Both the position numbers and the translations under genes were made by a program. From positions 434,001 to 498,000 of the forward strand of contig CAVVFO010000001.1 of NCBI GenBank assembly GCA_963747595.1: a stretch of DNA of 64,000 nt, given 5' to 3'. Below the pieces are notes generated by a model. It worked only from the letters and a program-made list of their open reading frames with translations. It was not told where the DNA came from and made no database searches. This document shows positions 1-9,632 of this stretch, in pieces; within the stretch, counting starts at the first letter, position 1, and each line of letters opens with the position of its first letter. The DNA comes from Oleiagrimonas sp963747595 (lineage in GTDB: Bacteria; Pseudomonadota; Gammaproteobacteria; Xanthomonadales; Rhodanobacteraceae).

Positions 1-1103
1 AGCGTGGTTTCGTGTATTCCGATGGTTGGATGCAGGACAGTCGCCTCGTGGTGCTCAACGCCATGGATGCGCAGCGCCGCGGCGCGGCCATCTTCACCCA
101 TACGCGCTGCGAGAATGCCTATCGTGATGGCGATGTGTGGCGCGCCACCCTGCGTCGCGACGGGCACACTTTCACGATCAAGGCCAGGGCGCTGGTCAAC
201 GCGACCGGCCCGTGGGCAGCCACGTTCATTGCGGATGTACTGAATGGCACATCGCCCCATCCGCTGCGGTTGGTCAAGGGCAGCCACATCGTGGTGCCGA
301 GGCTTTTCGACCACGGATATGCCTATCTCTTTCAGCAACCGGACAAGCGCATCGTGTTCGCTATCCCTTACGAGCACGATTACACCCTGATCGGCACCAC
401 CGATGTCGACGTGGACGACGAGCCGGGCGACGTGCAGATCAGCGAGGATGAGATCCACTACTTGTGCGAGTCGGTGAATCGTTATTTCCGCAAGGACGTG
501 CATCCTGAGGATGTGGTGTGGAGTTACAGCGGAACCAGACCGCTGGCCGGTGGCGATGAAGAGAATGCATCGGAGGTGACGCGTGATTACCGGATTCACG
601 TCGATGACGTGGACACTCCTGCGCTGGTCCATGTGTTCGGCGGCAAGCTGACGACCTTTCGCCGCCTCGGGGAGGGTGTGGTGAATCGGCTGGTCAAGCG
701 TCTGGATACGCGCGCGAAGCCCTGGACGGCAAAAGGGCCCGTGCTTCCGGGCGGTGATTTCGACACGATCGATGCATTGGTGGATGACTTGCTTGCGAGC
801 CGTCCCTGGTTGCAACGCCCCCTTGCCGAACGTTATGCACGTAGCTACGGCAGCCTGAGCCGTGACCTTCTTGGCGACGCCACGCAACTGGAAGCGTTGG
901 GCGAATGCTTTGGCGAGGACCTGTATCAGGCCGAAGTGGACTATCTGATCGACCACGAATGGGCGAGATCAGCGGAAGACATTCTTTGGCGTCGCAGCAA
1001 GCTGGGCTTGCGGGTCCGTGCCGAAGATGGCGAACGGCTGCAGACCTACGTCGAGTCGCGCATCGACAATGGAGAGCGGGCACCGGAGATGCGCACGGCC
1101 TGA
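1..1103 (+). CDS. glpD: aerobic glycerol-3-phosphate dehydrogenase, C-terminal part
   Basis: The gene is cut by the window start: the frame is open from base 3 and gives about 366 residues, the C-terminal three quarters of a family that is usually about 500 residues. The visible part starts in the FAD-dependent oxidoreductase core (RGFVYSDGWMQDSRLVV, then NATGPWA, the conserved dinucleotide-domain turn, and IGTTDVD, a family signature) and ends in the GlpD C-terminal domain. The enzyme oxidises sn-glycerol 3-phosphate to dihydroxyacetone phosphate and passes electrons to the quinone pool at the inner membrane. It lies 32 bp upstream of glpK, so the pair is probably co-transcribed for glycerol use. 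Identification is secure; the true start is outside the window. Confidence 0.95.
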   Translation, partial: RGFVYSDGWMQDSRLVVLNAMDAQRRGAAIFTHTRCENAYRDGDVWRATLRRDGHTFTIKARALVNATGPWAATFIADVLNGTSPHPLRLVKGSHIVVPRLFDHGYAYLFQQPDKRIVFAIPYEHDYTLIGTTDVDVDDEPGDVQISEDEIHYLCESVNRYFRKDVHPEDVVWSYSGTRPLAGGDEENASEVTRDYRIHVDDVDTPALVHVFGGKLTTFRRLGEGVVNRLVKRLDTRAKPWTAKGPVLPGGDFDTIDALVDDLLASRPWLQRPLAERYARSYGSLSRDLLGDATQLEALGECFGEDLYQAEVDYLIDHEWARSAEDILWRRSKLGLRVRAEDGERLQTYVESRIDNGERAPEMRTA

Positions 1104-1135
1104 CGCGCAAAGATCCCACTCACGAGAGGCAGCGC

Positions 1136-2638
1136 ATGAAAGACAAGTACATCCTCGCCATCGATCAAGGGACCACCAGTTCGCGCGCGATGTTGTTCGA
1201 CCACGACGGGCATGTGGCGGGGACGGCACAGCGCGAAATCGAGCAGATCTTCCCCAGGCCCGGCTGGGTCGAGCAGAAGCCGCACGAGATTCTGACCAGC
1301 GTGCTGAAGAGCATGACCGACGTGATGCATGACAGTCGCGTGGATGCCACGGATGTGGTCGGCCTGGGGATCACCAATCAGCGCGAGACCACCGTGGTCT
1401 GGAACAAGAATACCGGCGAGGCCGTATGCAACGCCATTGTCTGGCAGTCGCGCCATTCCTCGCAGGTCTGCCAGAGACTGCGGGATGCCGGGCATTCCGG
1501 GATGGTGCGCAAGAAGACCGGCTTGCTGATCGATCCGTATTTTTCCGGAACCAAGCTGAAATGGATTTTCGAAAACGTCGATGGCGTGCATGAACGCGCC
1601 AGGCGCGGCGAACTTCTGTTCGGCACGATCGACACCTGGCTGATCTGGAATTTCACCGGTGGCAAGGTCCACGTTACCGACGCCACCAACGCCTGCCGCA
1701 CCATGTTGTACAACATCCACGAGCTCGGCTGGGACGATGAGCTTCTGGAGATGCTGGACGTGCCGCCCGACATGCTGCCTGAGGTGCGTTCGTGCAGCGA
1801 GGTCTACGGCACACTGGAATCGAAGCACCTGTTTGGGCATGAAGTGCCGATATGCGGCATTGCCGGTGATCAGCAGGCAGCGCTGTTCGGGCAGGCCTGC
1901 TTCGAGGCCGGAATGGCCAAGAACACCTATGGCACTGGCTGCTTCACGCTGCTGCATACGGGAAAAGAGGCCGTGGCATCCGACAATGGCTTGCTCACGA
2001 CCATCGCCTGGCAGCTGGACGACACGGTCGAATATGCACTTGAAGGCAGCATCTTCGTTGCCGGTTCGGTCATCCAGTGGCTCCGGGACGGGCTGCGCAT
2101 GCTTGGCAAGGCCGGTGATTCACAGGCCTATGCCGAACGCGCCAAGGGCAATGATGGGGTCTATCTTGTCCCGGCCTTCACCGGCCTCGGGGCGCCGCAT
2201 TGGCAGAGTGATGTGCGCGGCAGCATGTTCGGCCTGACACGGGGTACCACCAAGGAGCACTTCGTGCGCGCTGCGGTGGAGTCGATGGCCTACCAGACAT
2301 GCGACGTGCTGGAGGCGATGCAGGCCGATTCGGGCATCGAGTTGAAGGAACTGCGTGCCGACGGCGGGGCGATTGCCAACGATTTTCTGGCGCAGTTCCA
2401 GAGCGACCTGCTCAACGTGCCGCTGGAACGCCCCAAGGTCAACGAGACGACCGCACTCGGCGCCGCCTATCTGGCGGGATTGGCGGTCGGGTTCTGGAAT
2501 GATCGCAAAGAGATCAGCGATCTGTGGGAGCTGGACCGGCGCTTCGAGCCGGAGATGAGCAATGACCAGCGCGAGAAGTTATACGACGGCTGGAAACGTG
2601 CCGTAAAAGCCACCATGGCCTTTCGTGTGGACGACTGA
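1136..2638 (+). CDS. glpK: glycerol kinase
   Basis: Glycerol kinase (FGGY family), 500 residues, the normal length. It phosphorylates glycerol with ATP to sn-glycerol 3-phosphate, the substrate of the GlpD encoded just upstream. The N-terminal phosphate-binding motif DQGTTSSRAMLFD is at residues 10-22, the catalytic-region motif GIAGDQQAALFGQ is intact, and the C-terminal ATPase half carries GGAIANDFLAQFQSD. The ATG at 1136 was chosen because the family N-terminus (KDKYILAIDQGTTSSR) begins there and a purine-rich GAGAGGCAG stretch lies just upstream. The frame is open further 5' but that part overlaps glpD and has no homology-like content. Downstream is a 209-bp gap without a clear terminator, facing the convergent EVE gene. 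Confidence 0.97.
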   Translation: MKDKYILAIDQGTTSSRAMLFDHDGHVAGTAQREIEQIFPRPGWVEQKPHEILTSVLKSMTDVMHDSRVDATDVVGLGITNQRETTVVWNKNTGEAVCNAIVWQSRHSSQVCQRLRDAGHSGMVRKKTGLLIDPYFSGTKLKWIFENVDGVHERARRGELLFGTIDTWLIWNFTGGKVHVTDATNACRTMLYNIHELGWDDELLEMLDVPPDMLPEVRSCSEVYGTLESKHLFGHEVPICGIAGDQQAALFGQACFEAGMAKNTYGTGCFTLLHTGKEAVASDNGLLTTIAWQLDDTVEYALEGSIFVAGSVIQWLRDGLRMLGKAGDSQAYAERAKGNDGVYLVPAFTGLGAPHWQSDVRGSMFGLTRGTTKEHFVRAAVESMAYQTCDVLEAMQADSGIELKELRADGGAIANDFLAQFQSDLLNVPLERPKVNETTALGAAYLAGLAVGFWNDRKEISDLWELDRRFEPEMSNDQREKLYDGWKRAVKATMAFRVDD

Positions 2639-2847
2639 CCGCCGTGGGTGCAGGTGCCCCCAGCATGTCGATCAACCGGTTCCGGGTGCTCATGTTCACC
2701 GTGGGTTGCGGGCGTCACGAAGCGGATAGTCTTGGCCTGAAGTGGTGCAGTGGGACCGGGCGGTGGTTCGCACTGGATCAGCTTCAGCGAGCTGGTGCCG
2801 GAGCTGAAGATCGGGAGGAACCGGTACGCCTGTCGAAGTGCCTGTGC

Positions 2848-3296
<449 letters not shown>

Positions 3297-3300
<4 letters not shown>

Positions 3301-3944
3301 GGGGTGGTCCTGTCAGTTGGCGCAGACGGCTCCGGCATGGGATCGGCACGACAGTCGATCAGTTCCTCGTCGGTGGCGACATAGTCCAAAGGGACATCCC
3401 ATGCGGCAGGAATCAGGGCGCCCAGCTCCTGGAAGGCGTAGCCGATGCCGACCAACAGAGGCGAGGCAGGCCGAGTCAAGTTTTTGAGAAACGCGAAGCT
3501 GCGGTCGTAGAACCCGCCACCGTAACCGAGCCGGTTGCCATGGCGATCAAAGCCGAGCAGCGGCACCAGCACGAGATCCAGCGCAGCCGCGTCGAGGCGT
3601 TCCTGCCCCGTGCCACCGACTGGCTCGGGAATGCCGAAGCAGTTCGCCTGTACGGGGTCGCCGGGTTCCCATGGGGCAAAATCGAGATGCCGATTCTGGC
3701 CGATCACAGGCAGGAACAAGTGTTGCCCGCGTTGTGCCAGCGGTGCGATCGCCAAGTTCAGGGGGAGTTCGCCATTGCTGGCCCAGTAGCCGGCAATATG
3801 CTGATCCACCAGAAATTCGGGCAGTTGCTCGAGCTGATGGCGCAGACCTTGCGCGGCACGCATGCGTTGTGGCGGATTCAACGCCTGGCGGCGCGCCGAC
3901 ATCTGCTCACGCCATTGACGGCGTTGTTGTCTGGATGACCTCAA
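3297..3944 (-). CDS. fau: 5-formyltetrahydrofolate cyclo-ligase
   Basis: MTHFS/YgfA family. It converts 5-formyl-THF to 5,10-methenyl-THF with ATP in the cytoplasm. The diagnostic C-terminal stretch LGYGGGFYDR and the ending VGIGYAFQE...WDVPLDYVATDEE are present, as is the N-terminal basic helix WREQMSARRQAL. The start is uncertain. The open frame continues upstream through the 6S RNA region, which is surely not coding. The TTG at 3944 keeps the conserved basic N-terminal helix (215 residues); the first ATG at 3902 gives 201 residues and trims it. It lies directly downstream of the 6S RNA, as in many gammaproteobacteria, so it may be expressed by read-through of ssrS. Confidence 0.9.
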
Positions 3945-4002
3945 GAAGCCCCCGTGCTGGTGCAGTTGCCCACAACACGCAGCGCGTGCGGCGAATAGAG
4001 AG

Positions 4003-4194
4003 GGGTGTTCTCCACAATGCCGATGCCTGCCAAACGACCTTGATCCAACGGGATCAGGTGGGTGGACGCACGTGACCTGAAGGCTTTCCGCTCGTGGCGG
4101 ACGTGCGCACCGGTCACGGTATTGTCGACCCAGGTCGGTGTTTAGGAACAAGGCAAATGTAAGAGCAAGCTGTCGTACACCGCAGAGAACACCT
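4003..4194 (-). ncRNA. ssrS: 6S RNA
   Basis: The roughly 190-nt interval between zapA and fau is where 6S RNA sits in gammaproteobacteria. On the minus strand the 5' end carries GGTGTTCTC (4193-4185) and the 3' end the exact complement GAGAACACC (4012-4004), which would form the closing stem. The length fits (about 185 nt in E. coli) and the interior is a run of imperfectly complementary segments, as expected of the open-promoter-mimicking rod. 6S RNA binds sigma70 RNA polymerase and reduces housekeeping transcription in stationary phase. The call rests on synteny, length and the closing stem; exact ends are estimates. Confidence 0.8.
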
Positions 4195-4259
4195 TGGAGG
4201 GCATTTTACTCCCTTGCGCATCTTTCGCCAGCGATGCGTGTCGTGGATGTCGCGCGGGT

Positions 4260-4565
4260 TCAGGTGGGGGCGTCCGCCGGCGCCACCAGCGCCTGCTCGA
4301 GCTTGCGCCGCAACGCGCCGAGGCTGTCCTTGAGGGCTTGTTCGCGTTCCTTGCTGCGCTTGTCCACATCCAGAAAGTCGTGCGTGATGCTGACCGCGGC
4401 GAGCACGGCGAGGCGATCGAAGCCCGGGCTCCTTGCATTGCCGCGAAGCTCATGCATCTTGGCATCCAGGAATTGTGCAGCGGCAATCAGCCCGGGGCGT
4501 TCCTCGGGCTCGCACGCGATGAGGAATTCGCGATCCAGAAGCTTGATGGTTACCGGCTCGGCCAT
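4260..4565 (-). CDS. zapA: cell division protein ZapA
   Basis: A 101-residue ZapA-family protein. ZapA binds FtsZ at midcell and cross-links protofilaments. The N-terminal globular domain begins VTIKLLDREFLIACEPEE and the C-terminal half is a long coiled coil (LDVDKRSKEREQALKDSLGA onward). Length and order match the family. It follows the ZapB-like gene by 41 bp and precedes 6S RNA by about 65 bp, the standard zapA-ssrS-fau arrangement. Confidence 0.93.
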   Translation of the reverse strand: MAEPVTIKLLDREFLIACEPEERPGLIAAAQFLDAKMHELRGNARSPGFDRLAVLAAVSITHDFLDVDKRSKEREQALKDSLGALRRKLEQALVAPADAPT

Positions 4566-4606
4566 GGCAGATGTCCAGGGTAGGTGTCAGAGGAAAATAC
4601 GGAATG

Positions 4607-4834
4607 TCAAGAGCCGGGATTTTCCAGCGATTTCAGCCGCTGGATCATGGCCTCGACCCGGGTACGCGCCTGCTCGTTGCGCGACAGCAGGCTGGCACGT
4701 TCGCCGGCCAGTTGTTCCTGGCTGTGCAACAGGCTGCGGTTCTCCTCGCGCAGACGTCGCACTGTGCCCAGAAGCTGGTCGAAGGCGGCGTCCAGGGCCT
4801 CGATTTCCTGTTTCACGGGGTCGTCTGCGTTCAT
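4607..4834 (-). CDS. TIGR02449/ZapB-like small coiled-coil protein
   Basis: A 75-residue, almost entirely coiled-coil protein (VKQEIEALDAAFDQLLGTVR, then RLREENRSLLHSQEQL). It fits the short gammaproteobacterial family found directly upstream of zapA and often likened to the division protein ZapB. Position and composition suggest a partner of ZapA at the division site, but this is inferred from context. There is no signal peptide or membrane segment. It is probably the first gene of the zapA transcript, since the 97 bp upstream separate it from the large sensor gene on the same strand. Confidence 0.8.
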   Translation of the reverse strand: MNADDPVKQEIEALDAAFDQLLGTVRRLREENRSLLHSQEQLAGERASLLSRNEQARTRVEAMIQRLKSLENPGS

Positions 4835-4931
4835 GCCTGAGGTACCGAAATGGATCGATGCTGCATTATTGCCTTTTGCCGTCGTGGTTGCACACGCTTC
4901 TCCCGGGGCTGGTATGGGGTCCGGCGCCGGC

Positions 4932-7900
4932 TCATGATTGCGGCAGATTGAGCGCCGGGTGGCTGCGTGCGTGATGCCGCTGGCGGTGTTGCAGGCAGAA
5001 TGCTAGGCATTCGAATGCCTGCTTGGGCCGCGACAACCAGTGTCCCTGGATGATGTCGCAGTCATGCTCCTGAAGGTAGCCGACCTGCTCGATGTTCTCC
5101 ACGCCCTCTGCCACCACATTCAGGCCCAGGGAATGGCCAATGGCGATGATGGTGGCGGTGATGGCCTCGTCATCCGGTTCGGTGGTGATGTCGTCGATGA
5201 ATGTCTGGTCGATTTTCAGTGCGTTGATGGGCAGACGTTTGAGGTATGCCAGCGACGAGTAGCCGGTGCCGAAATCGTCGATGGACAGGGTGACGCCGAT
5301 GGCGCGCAGCTCGCCCAGCGTGAGCATGGACTGCTCGACATTGCCCATCACCATGCTTTCGGTCAGTTCGAGTTCCAGCAATCCCGGCGGAACGTGATGC
5401 AGGGCCAGGATGCCGCGCAGTACATCGGGCAGTTCCCTGCGCTGCAGCTGCGCCATGGACATGTTCACGGCCATGCTCAGATTGTCGAGCCCCGAGCGTC
5501 GCCACGCGGCCAGATCCGCGCAGGCCTGATTGATCACGAAATTGCCGATATCCACGATCAATCCGCTGTCTTCTGCCAGCGGGATGAAGACCCCGGGAGG
5601 GACATTGCCGAAACGCGGACTGTGCCAGCGGAGCAGGGCTTCCACACCAATGATCTGCTGTTCGCGCAGTGCCAGCTTGGGCTGATAGACCAGACTGAGC
5701 TCGTCGCGTTCCAGTGCGCGGCGCAGGGCGCTGGCCATGGTGGCGCGCAGCCGGGCGTCGGCGTCCATGTCTTCGGTGTACATCATCCAGGTATTGCGGC
5801 CACGTTCCTTGGCCTGGTACATGGCGGTATCCGCATGCTTGATCAGATCGTCGGGGATCGGGCTGTGCTCCGGGTACAACGCCACACCGATCGAGGGCGA
5901 AATCAATATTTCCTGATGATTGTCCAGCAACACCGGTTCGGTAAAGGCGGTGATGATCTTGGTGGCGACGGCTTCGACATCACTCGTGTTGTCCACATCG
6001 CTCAGTACCATGGTGAACTCGTCACCCCCCACACGGGCGACGGTGTCATTCTCGCGCAGACATTGACGCAGCCGTCCACCGGCGGCTTTCAACAGCCGGT
6101 CACCTGTGGCATGGCCCATCGAATCGTTGACGTGCTTGAAACGATCCAGATCCATGTAGAGCACGGCCACGCGGGTGTTGTTGTGCCGGGCCTGAAGCAC
6201 GGTGTCGCTGAGGCGCTCGCTGAGCAGGGTGCGGTTGGGGAGGCCGGTGAGCATGTCGTAGTTGGCCAGGTAGCGCAGTTCCTGCTCGGCACGCTTGCGG
6301 TGCGTGATGTCGCTCATCACGGCCACGTAATGGGTGCGCACGCCATTTGCGTCCAGCACCTCGCTCATCTCGATCCGGCAGAGGAACTCGCTGCCATTCT
6401 TGCGTCGTTGCCACAGCTCGCCGTGCCAGTGACCGGTGGCCTCCACTTCGCGGCGCGCATGTTGATAGTGCTCGTCGGTCTGTTGCACACAGTTGAGCAA
6501 CACCGCATCCTTTCCGACCACATCGTCGGCGCTGTAGCCGGTCATGCGCGTGAACGCCGCGTTGATCGAGACGAAATGATAATCGAGCCCTGTCACGGTG
6601 ACCGCCTCGGCCATGTTGCGGATGACTTCCGCGGCGATGCGGCGCTCGCGTTCCTCGGCGCGGCGCCTCGTGGTTTCGTGCGAGGTGCCCGAAAGGCGGA
6701 CAGGGTGCCCGGACGGGTCGCGTTCGGCCACCTTGCCGCGTGAGCGCACCCAGATCCAGCTGTGACGGGGGCCGCGCACGCGAAACTCCGCTTCGAAGTG
6801 GTCGGTGCTTCCGGCCAGGTGGGCGTCCACAGCCTCCTGTACCAGCACCAGGTCCTCCGGATGCACGACATAATTGCGCCAATCCTCGACGCTGATGCTG
6901 CTCTGGTTATGCTTCGACTGATGGCGGTGACGTGCATGCAGGCGGTGCAGCTGACCGGCGGCCAGGTCGATATCCCAGAATTCATCACCCGAGCCCCACA
7001 AGGCCGTGCTCAGCCGGGCTTCACGCTCCAGCAATTGATGCTCGTGGCGGCGGCGCACGGCGCGGCGCGCACGTATGATCAGCCCCAGGGCAATGAGCAG
7101 CATCAGCAACAGCAGCACGTAGACGCACAACATGGCGCGTGATTTCCACCACGGCGGCACGACAGTCAGTGCCACGCTTTTGATGGCGCCGTCGAACGGC
7201 CCGTCGCGGGTGCTGCCGCGCACCTGGAACTGATAGCGGCCGCTGTCGAGGTTGGTGTAGGTGGCGCTGTTGCGGGTTCCGGCATCGATCCATTTCCTGT
7301 CGAAACCCAGCAGGCGATACTGGAACCGGTTCAGGTGTGGCGCGGCGAAATCCATGACCGCGAAATCGAAGCGGATGGCCATGTCTGCGGCATGCATGGA
7401 GACATGATGGCTGTCGGGCCGAGCGCTGGCATCTGCACCGACGCCGACCTGAATGTGCGTGATGGCGGCCTTGGGTTTGACGGCCCCGGCCGTGAGATCG
7501 CCCGGATGCACCTGACTGATGCCGTTGATGCCGCCAAACAGCAAATGGCCGTCAGTGGTCCGCATGCATGCGCCGGTGTTGAATTCCATGCCCTGCAGAC
7601 CATCGCGCATGCTGAACACGCGGGTCGCACCGCTATCCGGATCGAAGCGTGCCGCACCCAGGTTGGTACTTATCCAGAGGCGGTTTTGCGCATCCGCGCG
7701 CATGCAGTAGATCGTATTGTCGGGCAGCTGATTGCCGACCAGATACCGCTTGAAGTGGGCCCCGGCAGCATCGACGTGCTCGAGCCGGCTCAGACCGGTC
7801 TGCGTGCCGATCCACACATTTTCTTCCGGGTCCTGGTAGATCGACAACACCACGCGACCGCTGAGCGAGTCGCGACGACCGGCGCGTTCGCGAAAACTGC

Positions 7901-9539
7901 GCAGGCTGGCTTGCCGCGGGTCGTACATCGACAGCCCATCGGCGGTGCCGATCCAGATGCGGTGACTGGCATCCTCGGTCAGAGTGACCACGGTGTCGTT
8001 GGCGAGACTGTCCGGTGCGCCTTTGCGATGGTGATAGACCTTCATTGGCTGTCCAGGAACGGCGTGCAGCAGACCTTTTCGGGTCAGGCCAAACCACCAA
8101 CTGCCGTCGTGGGCATGCAGCAGGCTGAATACGGCCATGTGGCCAATATCCGGTGCGCCCCGCGGCGTGGGTATATCGGCCCTGGTCAGACGGCGGACGT
8201 GCAGCGTACGGATATTGATCGAGATTGCGCCGTACAGCGTCGCCAACCACAGATGGGTGGCATCTGCGCGCTGTATGCCGAAGACCAGGAGGTCTTTCAT
8301 CTCGGTGGCGCTGAACACGCGCGACAATTGCGGACGCAACGAGGTGAATTGTCGCGTCGCCGGCGTATAAATGCGCACTCCGGCACCATTCAGGCCAATC
8401 CAGTAACGGCCCTGCTTGTCCTGATACAGGGCGCGTACATTGTTGGCGGTGGTCGGATCCCCATGGGCCGTCGGGTCGAAAATGTACTGGAAGGGCGTGC
8501 CGTCGGGATTTGCATAGGCGGCGCCACGGGCGAGGGTACCGAGCCACAACAGCCCCGAGCGGTCGACCATCAGCTGGGTGATGCTGACGTCCGGGACGCT
8601 GCCGGGAACGTCTTTGTGCGGTGTCAGGACGCGCGCTTCAGTGGCGCTGCGGTTCAGACGCACCAGACCCAGATTGCGCACGGCCAGCCAGATGCGATGC
8701 TGGTGATCGGTGGTGACGGCACGGACCGCGTGGTTTCCCTGATGGGCAGCGCCGGCTTTCGGCCAGATCCGCCTGCTCGATCCATTGCGGGTGTCAATGC
8801 GATACAGCCCCGAATCGGTCCCGGCCAGGAGGGTCGTGTGGTCGATGCAGTCCAGGGTGTCCGGTACCAGATCCGTGTGCAAGACATGCGTCTGCGCCGC
8901 ATTCCTTCCGAGGACCACGATGACGCCATCGGAAAGAGCGTAGTGCATCCCGCCGGGACAGGCAGTCAGGTGAAGGTTGCGACGCGGGGCCTTTTTCTGG
9001 CGCTGCCACAATTGCTGCGCCGATGTGTACGGCGGATCGGTGGCATAGATTCCCAGCGGCGTGCCGATCCACAGGCGCTTGCCGTTGCCGCCGAGCAGCG
9101 CACTGACGGTGTCGAAATGCTCGCTCCAGTGCCCCGGCGGTCGTGTCGCGCGGTTGCGCTCGGGATCGAACAACACCAGCCCGCCGGATCGGCTGCCCAC
9201 CCACAACCGGTGATGTCCGGCATTGGCCAACGCCGTGATCAGGTTGTTGGGCAGACTGCCTGGATGATCCGGGTTGTGATGGAAGCGCTTGATGCGATAG
9301 CCATCGAAACGGTGAAGACCGCCTTGTGTGCCCAGCCAGACAAACCCGCGCGAGCCCTGGAAAATGACCGAGACGCCATTTTGCGACAACCCCTGCGCGC
9401 TGCCGATACGCTGGAAGTAATAGTCGCGCTCGCGTGCGTGTCCATGCGCTTGCGCAATCCGCAACAGTGCCAGCAGGACGCACATGCCGAAATACAGCAT
9501 TCCCTTTTGCGTTTGCTTCGCTGCATCGCGAGTATGCAT
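4932..9539 (-). CDS. beta-propeller sensor with PAS, GGDEF and EAL domains
   Basis: A very large (about 1535 aa) membrane receptor for cyclic di-GMP turnover. Order: N-terminal hydrophobic segment at about 14-32; a long periplasmic region of two-component-regulator propeller repeats (e.g. GFVWLGTQGGLHRFDGYRI, LWIGTADGLSMYDPR); a Y_Y_Y-type domain; a transmembrane helix near 800-820; two PAS domains; GGDEF near 1170; EAL near 1297. Both catalytic motifs look intact: RVGGDEF for diguanylate cyclase, and EALLRW, ELTES, DDFGTGYSSL and AEGVEN for phosphodiesterase. The start is uncertain: the ATG at 9539 has a purine-rich stretch very close upstream, the next ATG (MLYFGMC) is 13 codons downstream and the frame is open upstream to 9686. 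It is divergent from ygfB. Confidence 0.92.
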   Translation of the reverse strand: MHTRDAAKQTQKGMLYFGMCVLLALLRIAQAHGHARERDYYFQRIGSAQGLSQNGVSVIFQGSRGFVWLGTQGGLHRFDGYRIKRFHHNPDHPGSLPNNLITALANAGHHRLWVGSRSGGLVLFDPERNRATRPPGHWSEHFDTVSALLGGNGKRLWIGTPLGIYATDPPYTSAQQLWQRQKKAPRRNLHLTACPGGMHYALSDGVIVVLGRNAAQTHVLHTDLVPDTLDCIDHTTLLAGTDSGLYRIDTRNGSSRRIWPKAGAAHQGNHAVRAVTTDHQHRIWLAVRNLGLVRLNRSATEARVLTPHKDVPGSVPDVSITQLMVDRSGLLWLGTLARGAAYANPDGTPFQYIFDPTAHGDPTTANNVRALYQDKQGRYWIGLNGAGVRIYTPATRQFTSLRPQLSRVFSATEMKDLLVFGIQRADATHLWLATLYGAISINIRTLHVRRLTRADIPTPRGAPDIGHMAVFSLLHAHDGSWWFGLTRKGLLHAVPGQPMKVYHHRKGAPDSLANDTVVTLTEDASHRIWIGTADGLSMYDPRQASLRSFRERAGRRDSLSGRVVLSIYQDPEENVWIGTQTGLSRLEHVDAAGAHFKRYLVGNQLPDNTIYCMRADAQNRLWISTNLGAARFDPDSGATRVFSMRDGLQGMEFNTGACMRTTDGHLLFGGINGISQVHPGDLTAGAVKPKAAITHIQVGVGADASARPDSHHVSMHAADMAIRFDFAVMDFAAPHLNRFQYRLLGFDRKWIDAGTRNSATYTNLDSGRYQFQVRGSTRDGPFDGAIKSVALTVVPPWWKSRAMLCVYVLLLLMLLIALGLIIRARRAVRRRHEHQLLEREARLSTALWGSGDEFWDIDLAAGQLHRLHARHRHQSKHNQSSISVEDWRNYVVHPEDLVLVQEAVDAHLAGSTDHFEAEFRVRGPRHSWIWVRSRGKVAERDPSGHPVRLSGTSHETTRRRAEERERRIAAEVIRNMAEAVTVTGLDYHFVSINAAFTRMTGYSADDVVGKDAVLLNCVQQTDEHYQHARREVEATGHWHGELWQRRKNGSEFLCRIEMSEVLDANGVRTHYVAVMSDITHRKRAEQELRYLANYDMLTGLPNRTLLSERLSDTVLQARHNNTRVAVLYMDLDRFKHVNDSMGHATGDRLLKAAGGRLRQCLRENDTVARVGGDEFTMVLSDVDNTSDVEAVATKIITAFTEPVLLDNHQEILISPSIGVALYPEHSPIPDDLIKHADTAMYQAKERGRNTWMMYTEDMDADARLRATMASALRRALERDELSLVYQPKLALREQQIIGVEALLRWHSPRFGNVPPGVFIPLAEDSGLIVDIGNFVINQACADLAAWRRSGLDNLSMAVNMSMAQLQRRELPDVLRGILALHHVPPGLLELELTESMVMGNVEQSMLTLGELRAIGVTLSIDDFGTGYSSLAYLKRLPINALKIDQTFIDDITTEPDDEAITATIIAIGHSLGLNVVAEGVENIEQVGYLQEHDCDIIQGHWLSRPKQAFECLAFCLQHRQRHHARSHPALNLPQS

Positions 9540-9632
9540 ATCCTTCCGCACATCAGTTCCCCTGTGGCGAGTGTAGGCAATCCGCCCCGCGGGTGCCAGA
9601 ATGACGGCCTGTTTACCGACACCCGTGCCGCC

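Noticed and set aside
3945..4151. N-terminal extension of fau into the 6S RNA region
   Set aside because: The extension has no similarity to the cyclo-ligase fold and overlaps the structured RNA; the family begins near residue Arg-rich WREQMSARR.
5040..6743. A 567-codon plus-strand frame inside the propeller-GGDEF-EAL gene
   Set aside because: Antisense to the GGDEF/EAL coding region, with no recognisable domain.
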